Positions 1-9,048 of a stretch of DNA of 64,000 bases are shown here, one piece after another. The first letter of the stretch is position 1. Each line of letters opens with the position of its first letter. Position numbers and translations under genes: made by a program. Under the pieces are notes generated by a model that was given only the letters and a program-made list of their open reading frames with translations, was not told the origin of the DNA and searched no databases. Origin of the DNA: Antrihabitans stalagmiti (GTDB taxonomy: Bacteria; Actinomycetota; Actinomycetes; Mycobacteriales; Mycobacteriaceae). The stretch covers positions 434,001 to 498,000 of the forward strand of contig NZ_JAEMNV010000002.1 of assembly GCF_016482825.1 (NCBI RefSeq). The letters run 5' to 3'.

Positions 1-31
1 TGACGCAGGTGCCGACGTCGACCTGGCAAAG

Positions 32-460
32 ATGGACGCAACGAACTTCGCGAAGTTGATCGCTCGGGCGTCCGACGATCAACTCAAAGCTGCAACAGCG
101 GATCCCGCGTTGCGCACCCGAGTCCTGGACGAACTGTTCCGGCGGATGGACGCCCACTTCCTGCCCGAGAGAGCTCGCGACGGCCGGGTCGTCATGCAGT
201 TCCGGGTCAGCGGGAAAGGCAACGGCGGCAAGGAAACCGACGACTACGCAGTCACCATCGCGGATCGAAAGTGCAGCGTCGAGAAGTCACTCGCACCCGA
301 TGCGAAGACGACGATCACGCTCAGCCCGGCGAACCTGCTCAAACTGGCGACCGGCAACGCAGGTGCCAAGATGATGTTCGTTCGCGGCAAGGTCAAAGTG
401 AGCGGCTCGATCGGCTTCGCCGCGGGATTTATGAAGATGTTCGAAGTTCCGTCAGCCTGA
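32..460 (+). CDS. SCP-2 sterol-binding domain protein
   Basis: A 142-residue single-domain protein that resembles the SCP-2 sterol-transfer fold, a small soluble alpha/beta domain that binds lipids or acyl-CoA. The C-terminal half carries the typical pattern: a strand ending in a DDYAVTI stretch, then a helix around TLSPANLLKLATGNAGAK and the closing GFAAGFMKMFE helix. The reading frame is open upstream to the window edge, so the true start could lie outside; the ATG used here gives a length usual for stand-alone SCP-2 proteins in rhodococci. Role in lipid or steroid handling is inferred from family only. Confidence 0.75.
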   Translation: MDATNFAKLIARASDDQLKAATADPALRTRVLDELFRRMDAHFLPERARDGRVVMQFRVSGKGNGGKETDDYAVTIADRKCSVEKSLAPDAKTTITLSPANLLKLATGNAGAKMMFVRGKVKVSGSIGFAAGFMKMFEVPSA

Positions 461-569
461 CCGGGTACTTGCGCTCACCCAACACCGTGTGTGAGCCTCA
501 GTAACGTATAACCCAGCTTCGAAGAGACAGCTTTTTCCGGACAATGACGTCGAGGAAAGGTCCTCCCGC

Positions 570-1394
570 GTGACTCAGCCGACCGCAGCGCTCCACCTGG
601 GATCCGGTGAGCCGGTCCTGCTCCTGCAGCCCTTTATGCTCTCCCCTCATGTCTGGCGCGGTGTCGCCGAGCGATTGGCCGAGTCCTACGAGGTCTTCGC
701 ACCTGCCTTCGCGGGTCACTGGGGTGGGCCTCGCCTCAACGGCTGGGATGCCAGCGCCTCCGCCATCGCCGACGCCGTTGAGAACCAACTCGACGAACTC
801 GGCTGGAGCACCTGCCATATCGTCGGCAACTCGCTCGGCGGTTGGGTCGGTTTCGAACTCGAACGTCGTGGTCGCGCGCGCACCCTGACCGCTGTGGCTC
901 CAGCTGGCGGCTGGCGTCATCTGAGCCCGGACGCCATCCTGGTCGGTCTCAAGTTTCTTTCACTCGGTCCGCTCGTCGGGATCGGCAAACTCGTCGGCGG
1001 CTTCGCGGCCCGAAATCGCCTCGTACACCGCGCTTTCCTGCCCCTGGTGAGCAAAGAGGCGAAGACCGTCGAACCGCGGGACGCCGAAGCGATGATTCTC
1101 GCCGCGTCGAACTGCAGAGCATTTCTGCCCGTGCTGTGGTCCGGCCTGAAGGGTGGCGGAGTTACCGGACTTGCCGATGTGAAGGTGCCGACCCGGCTAC
1201 TGCTGTGCGAGTACGACCGCATCATCCCCATGCGCCGCTACGGGAGCATGTTCATCGACGAACTCCCGCCGGTCGCCGACCGAGTCACGATGAAAGGCGT
1301 CGGTCACTGCCCTCAGTTGGAGGCACCGGAGAAGGTGGCCGCGCTGATCTCGGAACATGTCGCGGCCTATCGGCCGCACCTGCGAGCGGTCTAG
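570..1394 (+). CDS. alpha/beta hydrolase
   Basis: A 274-residue alpha/beta-hydrolase-fold protein. The nucleophile elbow is GNSLGG (serine near residue 88), an acidic residue lies in the CEYDRIIP segment and the catalytic histidine in VGHCPQLE near the C-terminus. The GTG start follows a purine-rich GAGGAAAGG. The gene is 109 bp downstream of the SCP-2-like gene on the same strand and ends 4 bp before the convergent MFS gene. Substrate is not deducible; an esterase or C-C hydrolase are both possible. Confidence 0.8.
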   Translation: MTQPTAALHLGSGEPVLLLQPFMLSPHVWRGVAERLAESYEVFAPAFAGHWGGPRLNGWDASASAIADAVENQLDELGWSTCHIVGNSLGGWVGFELERRGRARTLTAVAPAGGWRHLSPDAILVGLKFLSLGPLVGIGKLVGGFAARNRLVHRAFLPLVSKEAKTVEPRDAEAMILAASNCRAFLPVLWSGLKGGGVTGLADVKVPTRLLLCEYDRIIPMRRYGSMFIDELPPVADRVTMKGVGHCPQLEAPEKVAALISEHVAAYRPHLRAV

Positions 1395-1398
1395 CAGC

Positions 1399-2625
1399 TC
1401 AGGCGGCCGTCCGGCGCTGTGCAAGAACCGAGACGCCGAGTACGAACAATCCAGCGATGGCAAGCATCGCTCCGACTGCTGCCGGCGCGGTATAGCCGAG
1501 ACCCGCGGCGATGACGATGCCGCCGAGCCACGCGCCCGCTGCGTTGGCGATGTTGAGCGCGGCGTGGTTGAGCGCGGCGGCCAGTGATTGTGCATCTGCC
1601 GCCACGTCCATCAGTCGGGTTTGCAGCCCGGGGACCAAGGCGGCTCCCGCCGCACCGATGGCGAACACGCCGACAACTGCGGTGTACGGGTTGTGCGCTG
1701 CAGCGACGAACAGTGCGAGCACGATGGCCATCGTTGCCAGCAACGCGAAGAGGCTGGGAATCAACGCTTTGTCGGCAAGGATGCCGCCGACGATGTTGCC
1801 GACGACCATCCCGACGCCGTAGACCATCAGAACCACCGGGACCCAGGCGATCGGCAAGCCGGCCACATCGGTCAGCGTGGTGCTGACGTAGGTGTAGACC
1901 GCGAACATGCCACCGAAGCCGACCGTGCCGACTGCAAGGGTCAACCACACCTGGGAGCGACGCAGCGCGCCGAGTTCGGTGATCGGATTCGTCACCGCGA
2001 CCCCGTGCAGGTCGGGAACCCAACGCAGCAGCGCGCCGACCGTGGCAACGCCGATGACGGTGACGATCGTAAAGGCGCTGCGCCAGCCGAAATGCTGACC
2101 CAAAGCCGCGGCGGCCGGGACCCCGACGACGTTCGCGACGCTGAGGCCGAGCATCACCGTCGCGACAGCCTTGGCTCGCTGTCCAGCGGGAACGAGTGAC
2201 GCGGCGGCAAGGGATGCGACGCCGAAATACGCACCGTGTGGCAAGCCTGCGACGAAGCGCGAGACCATCAGCCACTCGTAGCTCGGCGCGAACACGGTGG
2301 CGGCGTTGCCGATGGTGAAGGCGACCATCAAGCCGATGAGGACCATTTTTCGCGGGAGCCGTGCCGTGGCGGCTGCGAGGAGCGGTGCGCCGACGACAAC
2401 ACCGAGCGCGTACGCGGAAATGACGTGGCCGGCAGTCGGCTCGGATACGCCGATGCCCGACGCGATGTCGGGAAGTAGGCCCATTGCCACGAACTCGGTG
2501 GTGCCGATACCGAACCCACCCATGGCGAGGGCGAGCATCGCCCAGCGGCGGGTAGCCGGGTGGGGCGAGCTGGTGCGATCGGAATCAGCACGAGGCGCGG
2601 TCGAAGTAGGCACGCTTGCGTACAA
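1399..2625 (-). CDS. MFS transporter, AraJ/Cmr-type drug exporter
   Basis: A 408-residue polytopic membrane protein with about twelve hydrophobic segments. The N-terminal GIGTTEFVAMGLLPDIA segment in TM1 is characteristic of the DHA1 family that includes AraJ and the actinobacterial chloramphenicol exporters, and an RLPRK loop follows TM2-TM3. It probably exports small hydrophobic compounds or sugars using the proton gradient. The start is uncertain: TTG at 2625 is used, a GTG four codons downstream (2613) is equally plausible. It is convergent with the upstream hydrolase and lies 56 bp downstream of icd on the same strand. Confidence 0.8.
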   Translation of the reverse strand: MYASVPTSTAPRADSDRTSSPHPATRRWAMLALAMGGFGIGTTEFVAMGLLPDIASGIGVSEPTAGHVISAYALGVVVGAPLLAAATARLPRKMVLIGLMVAFTIGNAATVFAPSYEWLMVSRFVAGLPHGAYFGVASLAAASLVPAGQRAKAVATVMLGLSVANVVGVPAAAALGQHFGWRSAFTIVTVIGVATVGALLRWVPDLHGVAVTNPITELGALRRSQVWLTLAVGTVGFGGMFAVYTYVSTTLTDVAGLPIAWVPVVLMVYGVGMVVGNIVGGILADKALIPSLFALLATMAIVLALFVAAAHNPYTAVVGVFAIGAAGAALVPGLQTRLMDVAADAQSLAAALNHAALNIANAAGAWLGGIVIAAGLGYTAPAAVGAMLAIAGLFVLGVSVLAQRRTAA

Positions 2626-2681
2626 CCGTCGCCACGGGCGGAAATCATCCCGCCGGGGCGGTGAAGTCGGTCACTGGCCGA

Positions 2682-3905
2682 TCAGCGCAAAGCCTTCTGC
2701 AGGTTCTCGTCGAGGGCGCCGAGGAACTCCTCTGTCGTCAGATAACCCTGATCGCCGCCGACGAGCAGTGCGAGGTCCTTCGTCATCTGACCGCCCTCGA
2801 CGGTGGTGATGACAACGTCTTCCAGCGCCTGCGCGAAGCCGATCACGTCGGGCGTGCCGTCGAGTTTGCCGCGGTGCTCCAGTCCACGGGTCCACGCGAA
2901 GATCGATGCGATCGGATTCGTCGAAGTGGGCTTGCCGGCCTGATGCTGCCGATAGTGCCGCGTGACCGTACCGTGCGCCGCTTCGGCCTCGCAGGTCTTG
3001 CCGTCCGGGGTCAGCAGCACCGAAGTCATCAGACCGAGCGAGCCGAAGCCCTGGGCGACCGTATCGGACTGCACGTCGCCGTCGTAGTTCTTACAAGCCC
3101 AGACGTAGCCGCCCTCCCACTTCATCGACGACGCAACCATGTCGTCGATGAGACGGTGTTCGTAAGTCAGTCCGGCGGCGTCGAATTCGGCCTTGAACTC
3201 TTTTTCGTAGATGTCCTGGAACGTGTCCTTGAACTGGCCGTCGTACGCCTTGAGGATCGTGTTCTTCGTGGACAGATACACCGGATAGTTCTGCTGCAGG
3301 CCGTAATTCAGCGAGGCCCGCGCGAAGTCGATGATCGACTGATTGAAGTTGTACTGCCCCTGCACGACTCCGCCGAGGCTTTCCTCTGTGAAGTGCACCA
3401 GCTCGTGCTGGATCGGTTCGTCGCCGTTGTCGGGTGTGTAGGTGATGGTGACCGTGCCGGGGCCCGGGACTTTGAAGTCGGTCGCCCGGTATTGGTCGCC
3501 GAAAGCGTGGCGACCGATGATGATCGGCTTCGTCCAGCCAGGGACCAACCGCGGCACGTTGGAGATGATGATCGGCGCACGGAAGATTGTGCCGCCCAGA
3601 ATATTTCGAATTGTGCCGTTGGGTGAACGCCACATCTTCTTGAGGCCGAATTCCTCGACCCGGTCTTCGTCGGGAGTGATGGTCGCGCACTTGACGCCGA
3701 CACCGTGCTTCTTGATGGCGTTGGCGGCGTCGACCGTCACCTGATCGTCGGTCTCGTCTCGATGTTCGATGCCGAGGTCGTAGTACTCGAGGTTCACGTC
3801 GAGATAAGGATGGATCAGCTTTTCTTTGATGAACTGCCAGATGATCCGCGTCATCTCGTCGCCGTCGAGTTCGACGACGGTGCCTTCTACCTTGATCTTC
3901 GACAT
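2682..3905 (-). CDS. icd: NADP-dependent isocitrate dehydrogenase
   Basis: Oxidatively decarboxylates isocitrate to 2-oxoglutarate in the TCA cycle, producing NADPH. At 407 residues it is the dimeric, eukaryote-like type, close to mycobacterial Icd1: N-terminal [19 protein letters not shown], substrate-loop SPNGTIRN, and the [12 protein letters not shown] and cofactor-binding region near the C-terminus. The ATG of MSKIKVEG is chosen because it fits the family N-terminus and is preceded by a GGAGGA; the frame extends upstream without support. It is divergent from metY, as icd1 is in M. tuberculosis. Confidence 0.95.
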   Translation of the reverse strand: MSKIKVEGTVVELDGDEMTRIIWQFIKEKLIHPYLDVNLEYYDLGIEHRDETDDQVTVDAANAIKKHGVGVKCATITPDEDRVEEFGLKKMWRSPNGTIRNILGGTIFRAPIIISNVPRLVPGWTKPIIIGRHAFGDQYRATDFKVPGPGTVTITYTPDNGDEPIQHELVHFTEESLGGVVQGQYNFNQSIIDFARASLNYGLQQNYPVYLSTKNTILKAYDGQFKDTFQDIYEKEFKAEFDAAGLTYEHRLIDDMVASSMKWEGGYVWACKNYDGDVQSDTVAQGFGSLGLMTSVLLTPDGKTCEAEAAHGTVTRHYRQHQAGKPTSTNPIASIFAWTRGLEHRGKLDGTPDVIGFAQALEDVVITTVEGGQMTKDLALLVGGDQGYLTTEEFLGALDENLQKALR

Positions 3906-4116
3906 GGGTGTTTCGCGTCCTCCTGAGAAGGTCTTCCCTCGGTGCTGCGGCCGCGAACGCACCTTGTGAGTGCGTTCGCGGCATCAACAGTCAACGTATA
4001 CGGCTGCGCCTGTCAGCGTGTCGATCAATGCTAAACATGACGGCCGTCCGCGTTGGAACACAATCTGCCAACCCCGGTAGTTCGATTCTTCGGAGCGGAC
4101 ATATACGATGTTCGCC

Positions 4117-4215
4117 AGGTCACGAGCATCAGCGACAAGCCCCGGCTCGCTGGTCGGCAACCCTCCTTCGCGGCGGGGTGCCCCGGGTGATGACAAGGCC
4201 CTCGACAGTCGAGAG
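4117..4215 (+). promoter_or_regulatory. SAM-IV riboswitch
   Basis: The sequence matches the actinobacterial SAM-IV aptamer nearly base for base from memory: an opening GGTCA-like P1 strand, the AGC-rich P2 side, the conserved core AAGCCCCGGCTCGCTGGT followed by CGGCAACCCTCC, then GGCGGGGTGCCCCGGGTGA and TGACAAGG closing P1. SAM-IV elements in this order sit before metY/metC genes, as here (start of metY 4308). It should reduce metY-metX expression when S-adenosylmethionine is abundant. Boundaries are approximate. Confidence 0.9.
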
Positions 4216-4240
4216 CAAGCGCGCCGTAGGAGGTTTCAAA

Positions 4241-4261
4241 ATGTGTTGCTGTAGCGGATAG
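4241..4261 (+). CDS. poly-cysteine leader peptide (uORF)
   Basis: A six-codon frame, ATG then three successive cysteine codons, Ser, Gly and a TAG stop (peptide MCCCSG). It is preceded by a perfect TAGGAGG Shine-Dalgarno seven bases upstream, far better than the one before metY. It lies between the SAM-IV aptamer and metY. Short poly-Cys frames before sulfur-metabolism genes are known in mycobacteria as cysteine-sensing attenuators: ribosome progress through the Cys codons reports charged tRNA-Cys. That role here is inferred from position and sequence. Confidence 0.7.
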   Translation: MCCCSG

Positions 4262-4307
4262 ACCCCATCCCCGCCCCGCATTCCCATTACCTTTCTCTGG
4301 AGTTCCC

Positions 4308-5603
4308 ATGACTGAATCCGTTGCGCCCGAATGGTCTTTCGAGACCAAGCAAGTTCACGTCGGCCAGGTCCCCGACGGCACGACCAACGCGCGCGCACTG
4401 CCGATCTACCAGACCACGTCGTACACGTTCAACAACACCGACCACGCCGCAGCCCTCTTCGGACTTGCCGAGCCGGGCAACATCTACACCCGCATCATGA
4501 ACCCGACTCAGGATGCCGTCGAACAGCGCGTCGCGGCACTCGAAGGCGGCGTCGCAGCACTGCTCGTCGCATCGGGTCAGGCCGCCGAGACCTACTCGAT
4601 CCTGAACATCGCAGGTGCCGGCGACCACATCGTGTCGAGCCCTCGCCTCTACGGCGGCACCTACAACCTCTTCCACTACTCGCTGCCCAAGCTCGGCATC
4701 GAGGTGTCGTTCGTCGAAGATCCGGACGACCTCGAGCAGTGGCGCGCCGCCATCCGCCCGAACACGAAGGCCTTCTTCGGTGAAACGATCTCGAACCCGA
4801 AGAACGACATCTTCGACATCCCCGGTGTCTCGGCTGTCGCGCACGAGTCGGGTATCCCGCTCATCGTCGACAACACCGTCGCGACGCCGTACCTGATCCA
4901 GCCGCTGAAGCACGGCGCCGACATCGTCGTGCACTCCGCGACGAAGTACCTCGGCGGTCACGGCACGGCCATCGGCGGGGTCATCGTCGACGGCGGCACG
5001 TTCGACTGGACTCAGGGTCGCTTCCCCGGCTTCACGACACCCGATCCCAGCTACCACGGTGTCGTGTTCGCCGATCTCGGCGCGCCGGCCTTTGCTTTGA
5101 AAGCCCGCGTCCAGTTGCTCCGCGACCTCGGTGCGGCAATATCGCCGTTCAACGCCTTCCTGATCAGCCAGGGTATCGAGACCTTGAGCCTGCGGGTAGA
5201 GCGTCATGTGCAGAACGCCAAGGCGGTCGCCGAGTTCCTCGAAGCCCGTCCTGAGGTGACGTCCGTTGCCTACGCGGGCCTGCCGTCGTCGCCGTGGTAC
5301 GAGCTCGGACAGAAGCTCGCGCCGAAGGGCGCAGGCGCGATCGTGGCATTCGAGGTGGCCGGTGGCGTCGACGCGGGCAAGCGTTTCGTCAACGCGCTCA
5401 CGCTGCACAGCCATGTCGCTAACATCGGTGACGTGCGTTCACTGGTGATCCACCCGGCTTCGACGACCCACTCGCAGCTGACTCCCGAGGAACAGCTCGC
5501 ATCGGGCGTCACCCCTGGTCTCGTCCGTCTGGCAGTCGGCATCGAAGGTATCGCCGACATTCTTGCCGACCTCGAGGTTGGGCTGACGGCGGCAGCATCT
5601 TGA
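4308..5603 (+). CDS. metY: O-acetylhomoserine (thiol)-lyase
   Basis: A PLP enzyme of the Cys/Met metabolism family that makes homocysteine from O-acetylhomoserine and sulfide (called MetC or MetZ in some mycobacterial annotations). The 431-residue length is typical of MetY. The PLP lysine is K213 in [11 protein letters not shown], and the N-terminal YQTTSY and [10 protein letters not shown] motifs are present. A GGAG precedes the ATG. The TTGA overlap with metX shows translational coupling: the next two steps of the pathway share one mRNA, preceded by a SAM-IV riboswitch and a Cys-rich leader. Confidence 0.95.
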   Translation: MTESVAPEWSFETKQVHVGQVPDGTTNARALPIYQTTSYTFNNTDHAAALFGLAEPGNIYTRIMNPTQDAVEQRVAALEGGVAALLVASGQAAETYSILNIAGAGDHIVSSPRLYGGTYNLFHYSLPKLGIEVSFVEDPDDLEQWRAAIRPNTKAFFGETISNPKNDIFDIPGVSAVAHESGIPLIVDNTVATPYLIQPLKHGADIVVHSATKYLGGHGTAIGGVIVDGGTFDWTQGRFPGFTTPDPSYHGVVFADLGAPAFALKARVQLLRDLGAAISPFNAFLISQGIETLSLRVERHVQNAKAVAEFLEARPEVTSVAYAGLPSSPWYELGQKLAPKGAGAIVAFEVAGGVDAGKRFVNALTLHSHVANIGDVRSLVIHPASTTHSQLTPEEQLASGVTPGLVRLAVGIEGIADILADLEVGLTAAAS

Positions 5604-6739
5604 CAGTGAGTAAATCTCGAGCAGCACGTCCGGAGGCGGTTCTGCCGCCTCCGGACGGGCGGCTCGGCAGCGTGTCGATCGGCGAGGTCGTACTCGAAAG
5701 CGGCGCAGTGATTCCCGAGGTCACCCTCGCGGTCCAACGCTGGGGCGCGCTGTCTCCGAACAAGGACAACATCGTGCTCGTCGAGCACGCGCTGACCGGT
5801 GATTCACACATCACCGGTCCCGCGAACTCCGAGCATCCTTCACCCGGTTGGTGGAACGGCATGGTCGGGCCAGGCGCACCGATCGACACCGACGAATGGT
5901 GCGTCGTTGCAACCAACGTGCTCGGCGGCTGCCGCGGCACCACGGGCCCGGGTTCGATCGCACCGGACGGCAAGGTGTGGGGTTCCCGTTTCCCCGAAAT
6001 CTCGATCCGCGATCAGGTCACCGCCGAAATCGCTCTTGCCGATGCGTTCGGTGTCGACCGGCTCGCATCGGTCGTCGGCGGATCCATGGGCGGCATGCGT
6101 GTGTTGGAGTGGATGGTCGGCGCGCCCGACCGCGTGTCCTCCGCGCTTGTGCTTGCCGTCGGGGCTCGCGCGACTGCCGACCAGATCGGCACACAGACGA
6201 CCCAGATCGCAGCGATTCAGGCCGACCCGGACTGGCAGGGCGGCGACTATCACGGCACCGGCCGCACTCCGACGACGGGCATCGGCATCGCCCGCCGCAT
6301 CGCACATCTGACCTACCGGACCGAGTTCGAACTCGACCATCGTTTCGAGAACTTCTCGCAGGAGGGCGAAAACCCCTGGGAGGGTGGGCGTTACGCGGTC
6401 GAAAGTTACCTAGAGCATCAGGCCGAGAAGCTGATCGCACGGTTCGATCCCGCGACCTACGTCTTGTTGACCGAGGCGATGAACCGACACGACGTCGGTC
6501 GCAACCGAGGTGGCGTCGAAGCAGCACTTCGTGCGACACACGTGCCGTGTGTGGTCGGCGGTGTCGACTCCGATCGCCTGTACCCGCTGCGGACGCAGCA
6601 GGAACTCGCAGATCTTCTACCGGGTTGTCGTGGGCTGGAGATCGTGCATTCGAAGGACGGTCACGACGGCTTCCTCACCGAAGCCACAGCAGTCGCGACG
6701 TTGCTCGACGAGACGATGGAACTCGCGCGCCGAGGTTAG
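5600..6739 (+). CDS. metX: homoserine O-acetyltransferase
   Basis: Activates homoserine with acetyl-CoA, supplying the substrate of the preceding MetY. The 379-residue protein has the alpha/beta-hydrolase fold of the MetX family: nucleophile serine in [12 protein letters not shown], aspartate in [10 protein letters not shown] and histidine in SKDGHDGF close to the C-terminus. The TTG start overlaps the metY stop in TTGA; a GTG two codons later is the alternative. The gene ends 10 bp before the convergent DUF3017 gene. Confidence 0.95.
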   Translation: MTVSKSRAARPEAVLPPPDGRLGSVSIGEVVLESGAVIPEVTLAVQRWGALSPNKDNIVLVEHALTGDSHITGPANSEHPSPGWWNGMVGPGAPIDTDEWCVVATNVLGGCRGTTGPGSIAPDGKVWGSRFPEISIRDQVTAEIALADAFGVDRLASVVGGSMGGMRVLEWMVGAPDRVSSALVLAVGARATADQIGTQTTQIAAIQADPDWQGGDYHGTGRTPTTGIGIARRIAHLTYRTEFELDHRFENFSQEGENPWEGGRYAVESYLEHQAEKLIARFDPATYVLLTEAMNRHDVGRNRGGVEAALRATHVPCVVGGVDSDRLYPLRTQQELADLLPGCRGLEIVHSKDGHDGFLTEATAVATLLDETMELARRG

Positions 6740-6749
6740 GTTTTCGTCG

Positions 6750-7052
6750 TTAGCCCGTGCCGAGCGGATCGATCGATGCAGCAAGCAGCACGATTGCCGC
6801 GCCAACCGCTGTCATTGCGCCGACATCGAACCATCGACCCCTGACTGCGAGCAGCCCGACCCGATCGGTCGGTAGGCACAGCCGAAACGCAGCGCCGAGC
6901 AGGGTCGCTGAGCCGAACACCAATGCTCCGCGCCGCCACCGTTCGGACAGGATGAACACGACGGCAAGTGTGACGACCGCGACGACCACCACCATCGGGA
7001 GGTGGCAGCGGACGTACAGCACGATGCGGCTGCGGCCAGTCCGGCTCGTCAC
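6750..7052 (-). CDS. DUF3017 membrane protein
   Basis: A 100-residue protein with three hydrophobic stretches (around VVVVAVVTLAVVFILS, GALVFGSATLLGAAF and AVGAAIVLLAA), consistent with a small integral membrane protein. DUF3017 proteins follow folD in mycobacteria (Rv3355c after folD), and here the GTG start is 7 bp after the folD stop, so the two are almost certainly co-transcribed. Function unknown. The frame continues upstream through folD in another frame, but the GTG before TSRTGRSR fits the family length. Confidence 0.75.
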   Translation of the reverse strand: MTSRTGRSRIVLYVRCHLPMVVVVAVVTLAVVFILSERWRRGALVFGSATLLGAAFRLCLPTDRVGLLAVRGRWFDVGAMTAVGAAIVLLAASIDPLGTG

Positions 7053-7059
7053 TTGCTCG

Positions 7060-7899
7060 TCATTCCTGTTCGGCCCGCTCGACGACGTTGGACAGCAGGA
7101 ATGCGCGGGTGAGCGGTCCGACACCACCCGGGTTCGGTGAAAGGAATCCCGCAACGTCGGCGACGTCGACCGCGAGATCGCCAACCCTTCCGTCGGGACC
7201 ACGGGTCGCGCCGACGTCGATGACCGCAGCGCCCGGCCGGACCATGTCCTTGGTGATCAATCCCGGTACGCCCGCTGCCGCAACCACGATGTCGGCACGA
7301 CGTACTTCGGCAGCGAGATCACGAGTTCCGGTGTGGCACAGCGTCACTGTCGCGTTCTCGGATCGTCTGGTCAGCAGCAGGCCCAACGGACGACCGACGG
7401 TGATGCCGCGACCGACGATCACAACGTTCGCTCCGGCGATCGGCACGTCGTAGCGCCGCAGCAGGTGCAGCACACCGCGCGGAGTGCATGGCAACGCCGA
7501 CTCCTTGCCGAGCACCAGACGGCCGAGGTTGACCGGATGCAGGCCGTCGGCGTCCTTGTCGGGATCGATCCGTTCCAACGCGGCGTTCTCGTCGAGGTGC
7601 TTCGGCAGCGGAACCTGGACGATGTAGCCCGTGCAGGCCGGATCTGCGTTCAGTTCGTCGATGGTGTCGTCGAGTTGCGCCTGGCTCACGTCGGCAGGCA
7701 GGTCGCGGCGGATCGAATTGATGCCGACCTTCGCGCAGTCGCTGTGCTTGAGACGTACGTACGTTGCCGAGCCAGGATCGTCGCCGACCAGCACCGTGCC
7801 GAGGCCGGGCGTGATTCCACGCTCCCGCAGCAATGCAACTCGTTTGGTCAGGTCCTCGAAGATTTCGTCACGGGTCGCTTTGCCGTCAAGGAGAATCAC
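7060..7899 (-). CDS. folD: methylenetetrahydrofolate dehydrogenase/cyclohydrolase
   Basis: Bifunctional one-carbon enzyme that interconverts 5,10-methylene-THF, 5,10-methenyl-THF and 10-formyl-THF with NADP. The 279 residues include the YVRLK catalytic motif (Y47, K51), the [10 protein letters not shown] loop, and the Rossmann motif [11 protein letters not shown] where most family members have GRS. The [13 protein letters not shown] segment is near the C-terminus. It leads an operon with the DUF3017 gene and lies 37 bp downstream of mfpA on the same strand. Confidence 0.95.
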   Translation of the reverse strand: MILLDGKATRDEIFEDLTKRVALLRERGITPGLGTVLVGDDPGSATYVRLKHSDCAKVGINSIRRDLPADVSQAQLDDTIDELNADPACTGYIVQVPLPKHLDENAALERIDPDKDADGLHPVNLGRLVLGKESALPCTPRGVLHLLRRYDVPIAGANVVIVGRGITVGRPLGLLLTRRSENATVTLCHTGTRDLAAEVRRADIVVAAAGVPGLITKDMVRPGAAVIDVGATRGPDGRVGDLAVDVADVAGFLSPNPGGVGPLTRAFLLSNVVERAEQE

Positions 7900-7936
7900 A
7901 ACGCCATTGTTTCAGACTCGCGTTGCGGATCCCGCG

Positions 7937-8542
7937 CTACTCGACGATCAGGCCGTTCGCACGCGCGTAGGCGACCGCTTGCGTCAGTTCGATTCGTGCA
8001 CCGTCGACCTTGGCCGACATCCACAGTTGTGCATCCATCCGAGCTCCACGCAGATCGGCGTTGTCCAACTTCAGACCGATCGTGCGGGCGCCGGTCAGAT
8101 CGACCGAGTGCAGGGATGCGCCGCGAAAGTCCGCCTGCACCAGGCTCGCCTCGCGAAACCGGCAATCGCTGAGGTCCACTTTCCGTAGATCGGCGCCGCC
8201 GAGCGATGCCAGCGAGAAGTCGACCTCCTCGAGCACGATCGGCCGCATTCGACACCGCTCGAACACCGATCCCAGCATCGAGCAGCCACGAAACGTGCCG
8301 TGCCACAGTGTGGTTCCCGTGAACGTGCACGATCTGAACGCCGATGCGACGTGGACGGAACTACCGAGGTCCGCGCCGGTGAAGTCGCACTCGGTGAACA
8401 CGACACGTTCGGTTGTCAGTCCGGACAGGTCGGCGTCGCGAAAGGAGCAGCGGGTGTAGTGCCGATCGGACAGTCGCTGCTCCGACAACTGCGCTTCGGA
8501 ATAGTCCTCGTCGACGAACTCCTCGAAATCGACGCTAGCCAT
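7937..8542 (-). CDS. mfpA: pentapeptide repeat protein MfpA
   Basis: A 201-residue pentapeptide-repeat protein expected to fold as a right-handed quadrilateral beta-helix that mimics DNA and binds gyrase, giving fluoroquinolone tolerance. The repeats (ADLSG, CDFTGADLG, ADLRKVDLSDC, ADLRGARMD) run through the whole chain. The TERVVFTECDF, FRSCTF, TTLWHGTF and CSMLGSVF segments and the C-terminal QAVAYARANGL match M. tuberculosis MfpA closely. The N-terminus is about 15-20 residues longer than the 183-residue M. tuberculosis protein. Divergent from trmL with 33 bp between. The mfpB-E conservon genes that accompany it in M. tuberculosis are not in this window. Confidence 0.85.
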   Translation of the reverse strand: MASVDFEEFVDEDYSEAQLSEQRLSDRHYTRCSFRDADLSGLTTERVVFTECDFTGADLGSSVHVASAFRSCTFTGTTLWHGTFRGCSMLGSVFERCRMRPIVLEEVDFSLASLGGADLRKVDLSDCRFREASLVQADFRGASLHSVDLTGARTIGLKLDNADLRGARMDAQLWMSAKVDGARIELTQAVAYARANGLIVE

Positions 8543-8575
8543 AACTCCATTTTCCGCCTCTGACAGGCTGGTCGG

Positions 8576-9040
8576 GTGTTTCGACTGATGTTCCACGAGC
8601 CCCGCATCCCACCCAACACCGGTAACGCCATTCGCTTGAGTGCAGGCACCGGGTGCGAACTGCATCTGGTAGGTCCGCTCGGCTTCGACATGTCCGAGCC
8701 CAAGCTGCGCCGCGCCGGGCTCGACTACCACGACCTCGCGTCGGTGACCGTGCACGAGGACCTGCCGTCGGCGTGGGCAGCGCTACAACCTGAACGGGTG
8801 TACGCCTTCACGGCCCATGCGACGACGTCCTACGCCGATATCGCCTACCTGCCCGGCGACGTTCTGCTGTTCGGTCCCGAGCCGACCGGGCTGTCGGACG
8901 AGGTCCTCAACGACCCACACGTCACCGAGCAGCTGCGGATTCCGATGCTGGCGGGGCGACGCTCGCTCAATCTTGCGAACGCAGCGTCGGTCGCCCTGTA
9001 CGAGGCGTGGCGCCAGAACGACTTCGGCGGTGGGGTCTAG
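8576..9040 (+). CDS. trmL: tRNA (cytidine(34)-2'-O)-methyltransferase-like SPOUT enzyme
   Basis: A 154-residue minimal SPOUT methyltransferase, equivalent to the spoU gene next to mfpA in M. tuberculosis. SAM-binding knot motifs are seen: EPRIPPNTGNAIRLSAGTG near residue 9, LFGPEPTGLS near residue 100 and IPMLAGRRSLNLANAASVALYE at the C-terminus. Family members 2'-O-methylate the wobble base of tRNA-Leu; the symbol rests on this architecture. GTG start. The gene ends 8 bp before the convergent DUF4349 gene. Confidence 0.85.
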   Translation: MFRLMFHEPRIPPNTGNAIRLSAGTGCELHLVGPLGFDMSEPKLRRAGLDYHDLASVTVHEDLPSAWAALQPERVYAFTAHATTSYADIAYLPGDVLLFGPEPTGLSDEVLNDPHVTEQLRIPMLAGRRSLNLANAASVALYEAWRQNDFGGGV

Positions 9041-9048
9041 CGCACAGG

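Noticed and set aside
544-573. Nine-codon frame (ATG ACG ... TGA) overlapping the hydrolase GTG at 570
   Set aside because: No Shine-Dalgarno before the ATG, and the peptide has no notable codons; the overlap is probably chance.
1391-2275. 294-codon arginine-rich frame opposite to and inside the MFS gene
   Set aside because: Same strand, wrong frame of the MFS gene; the product is arginine-rich low complexity.
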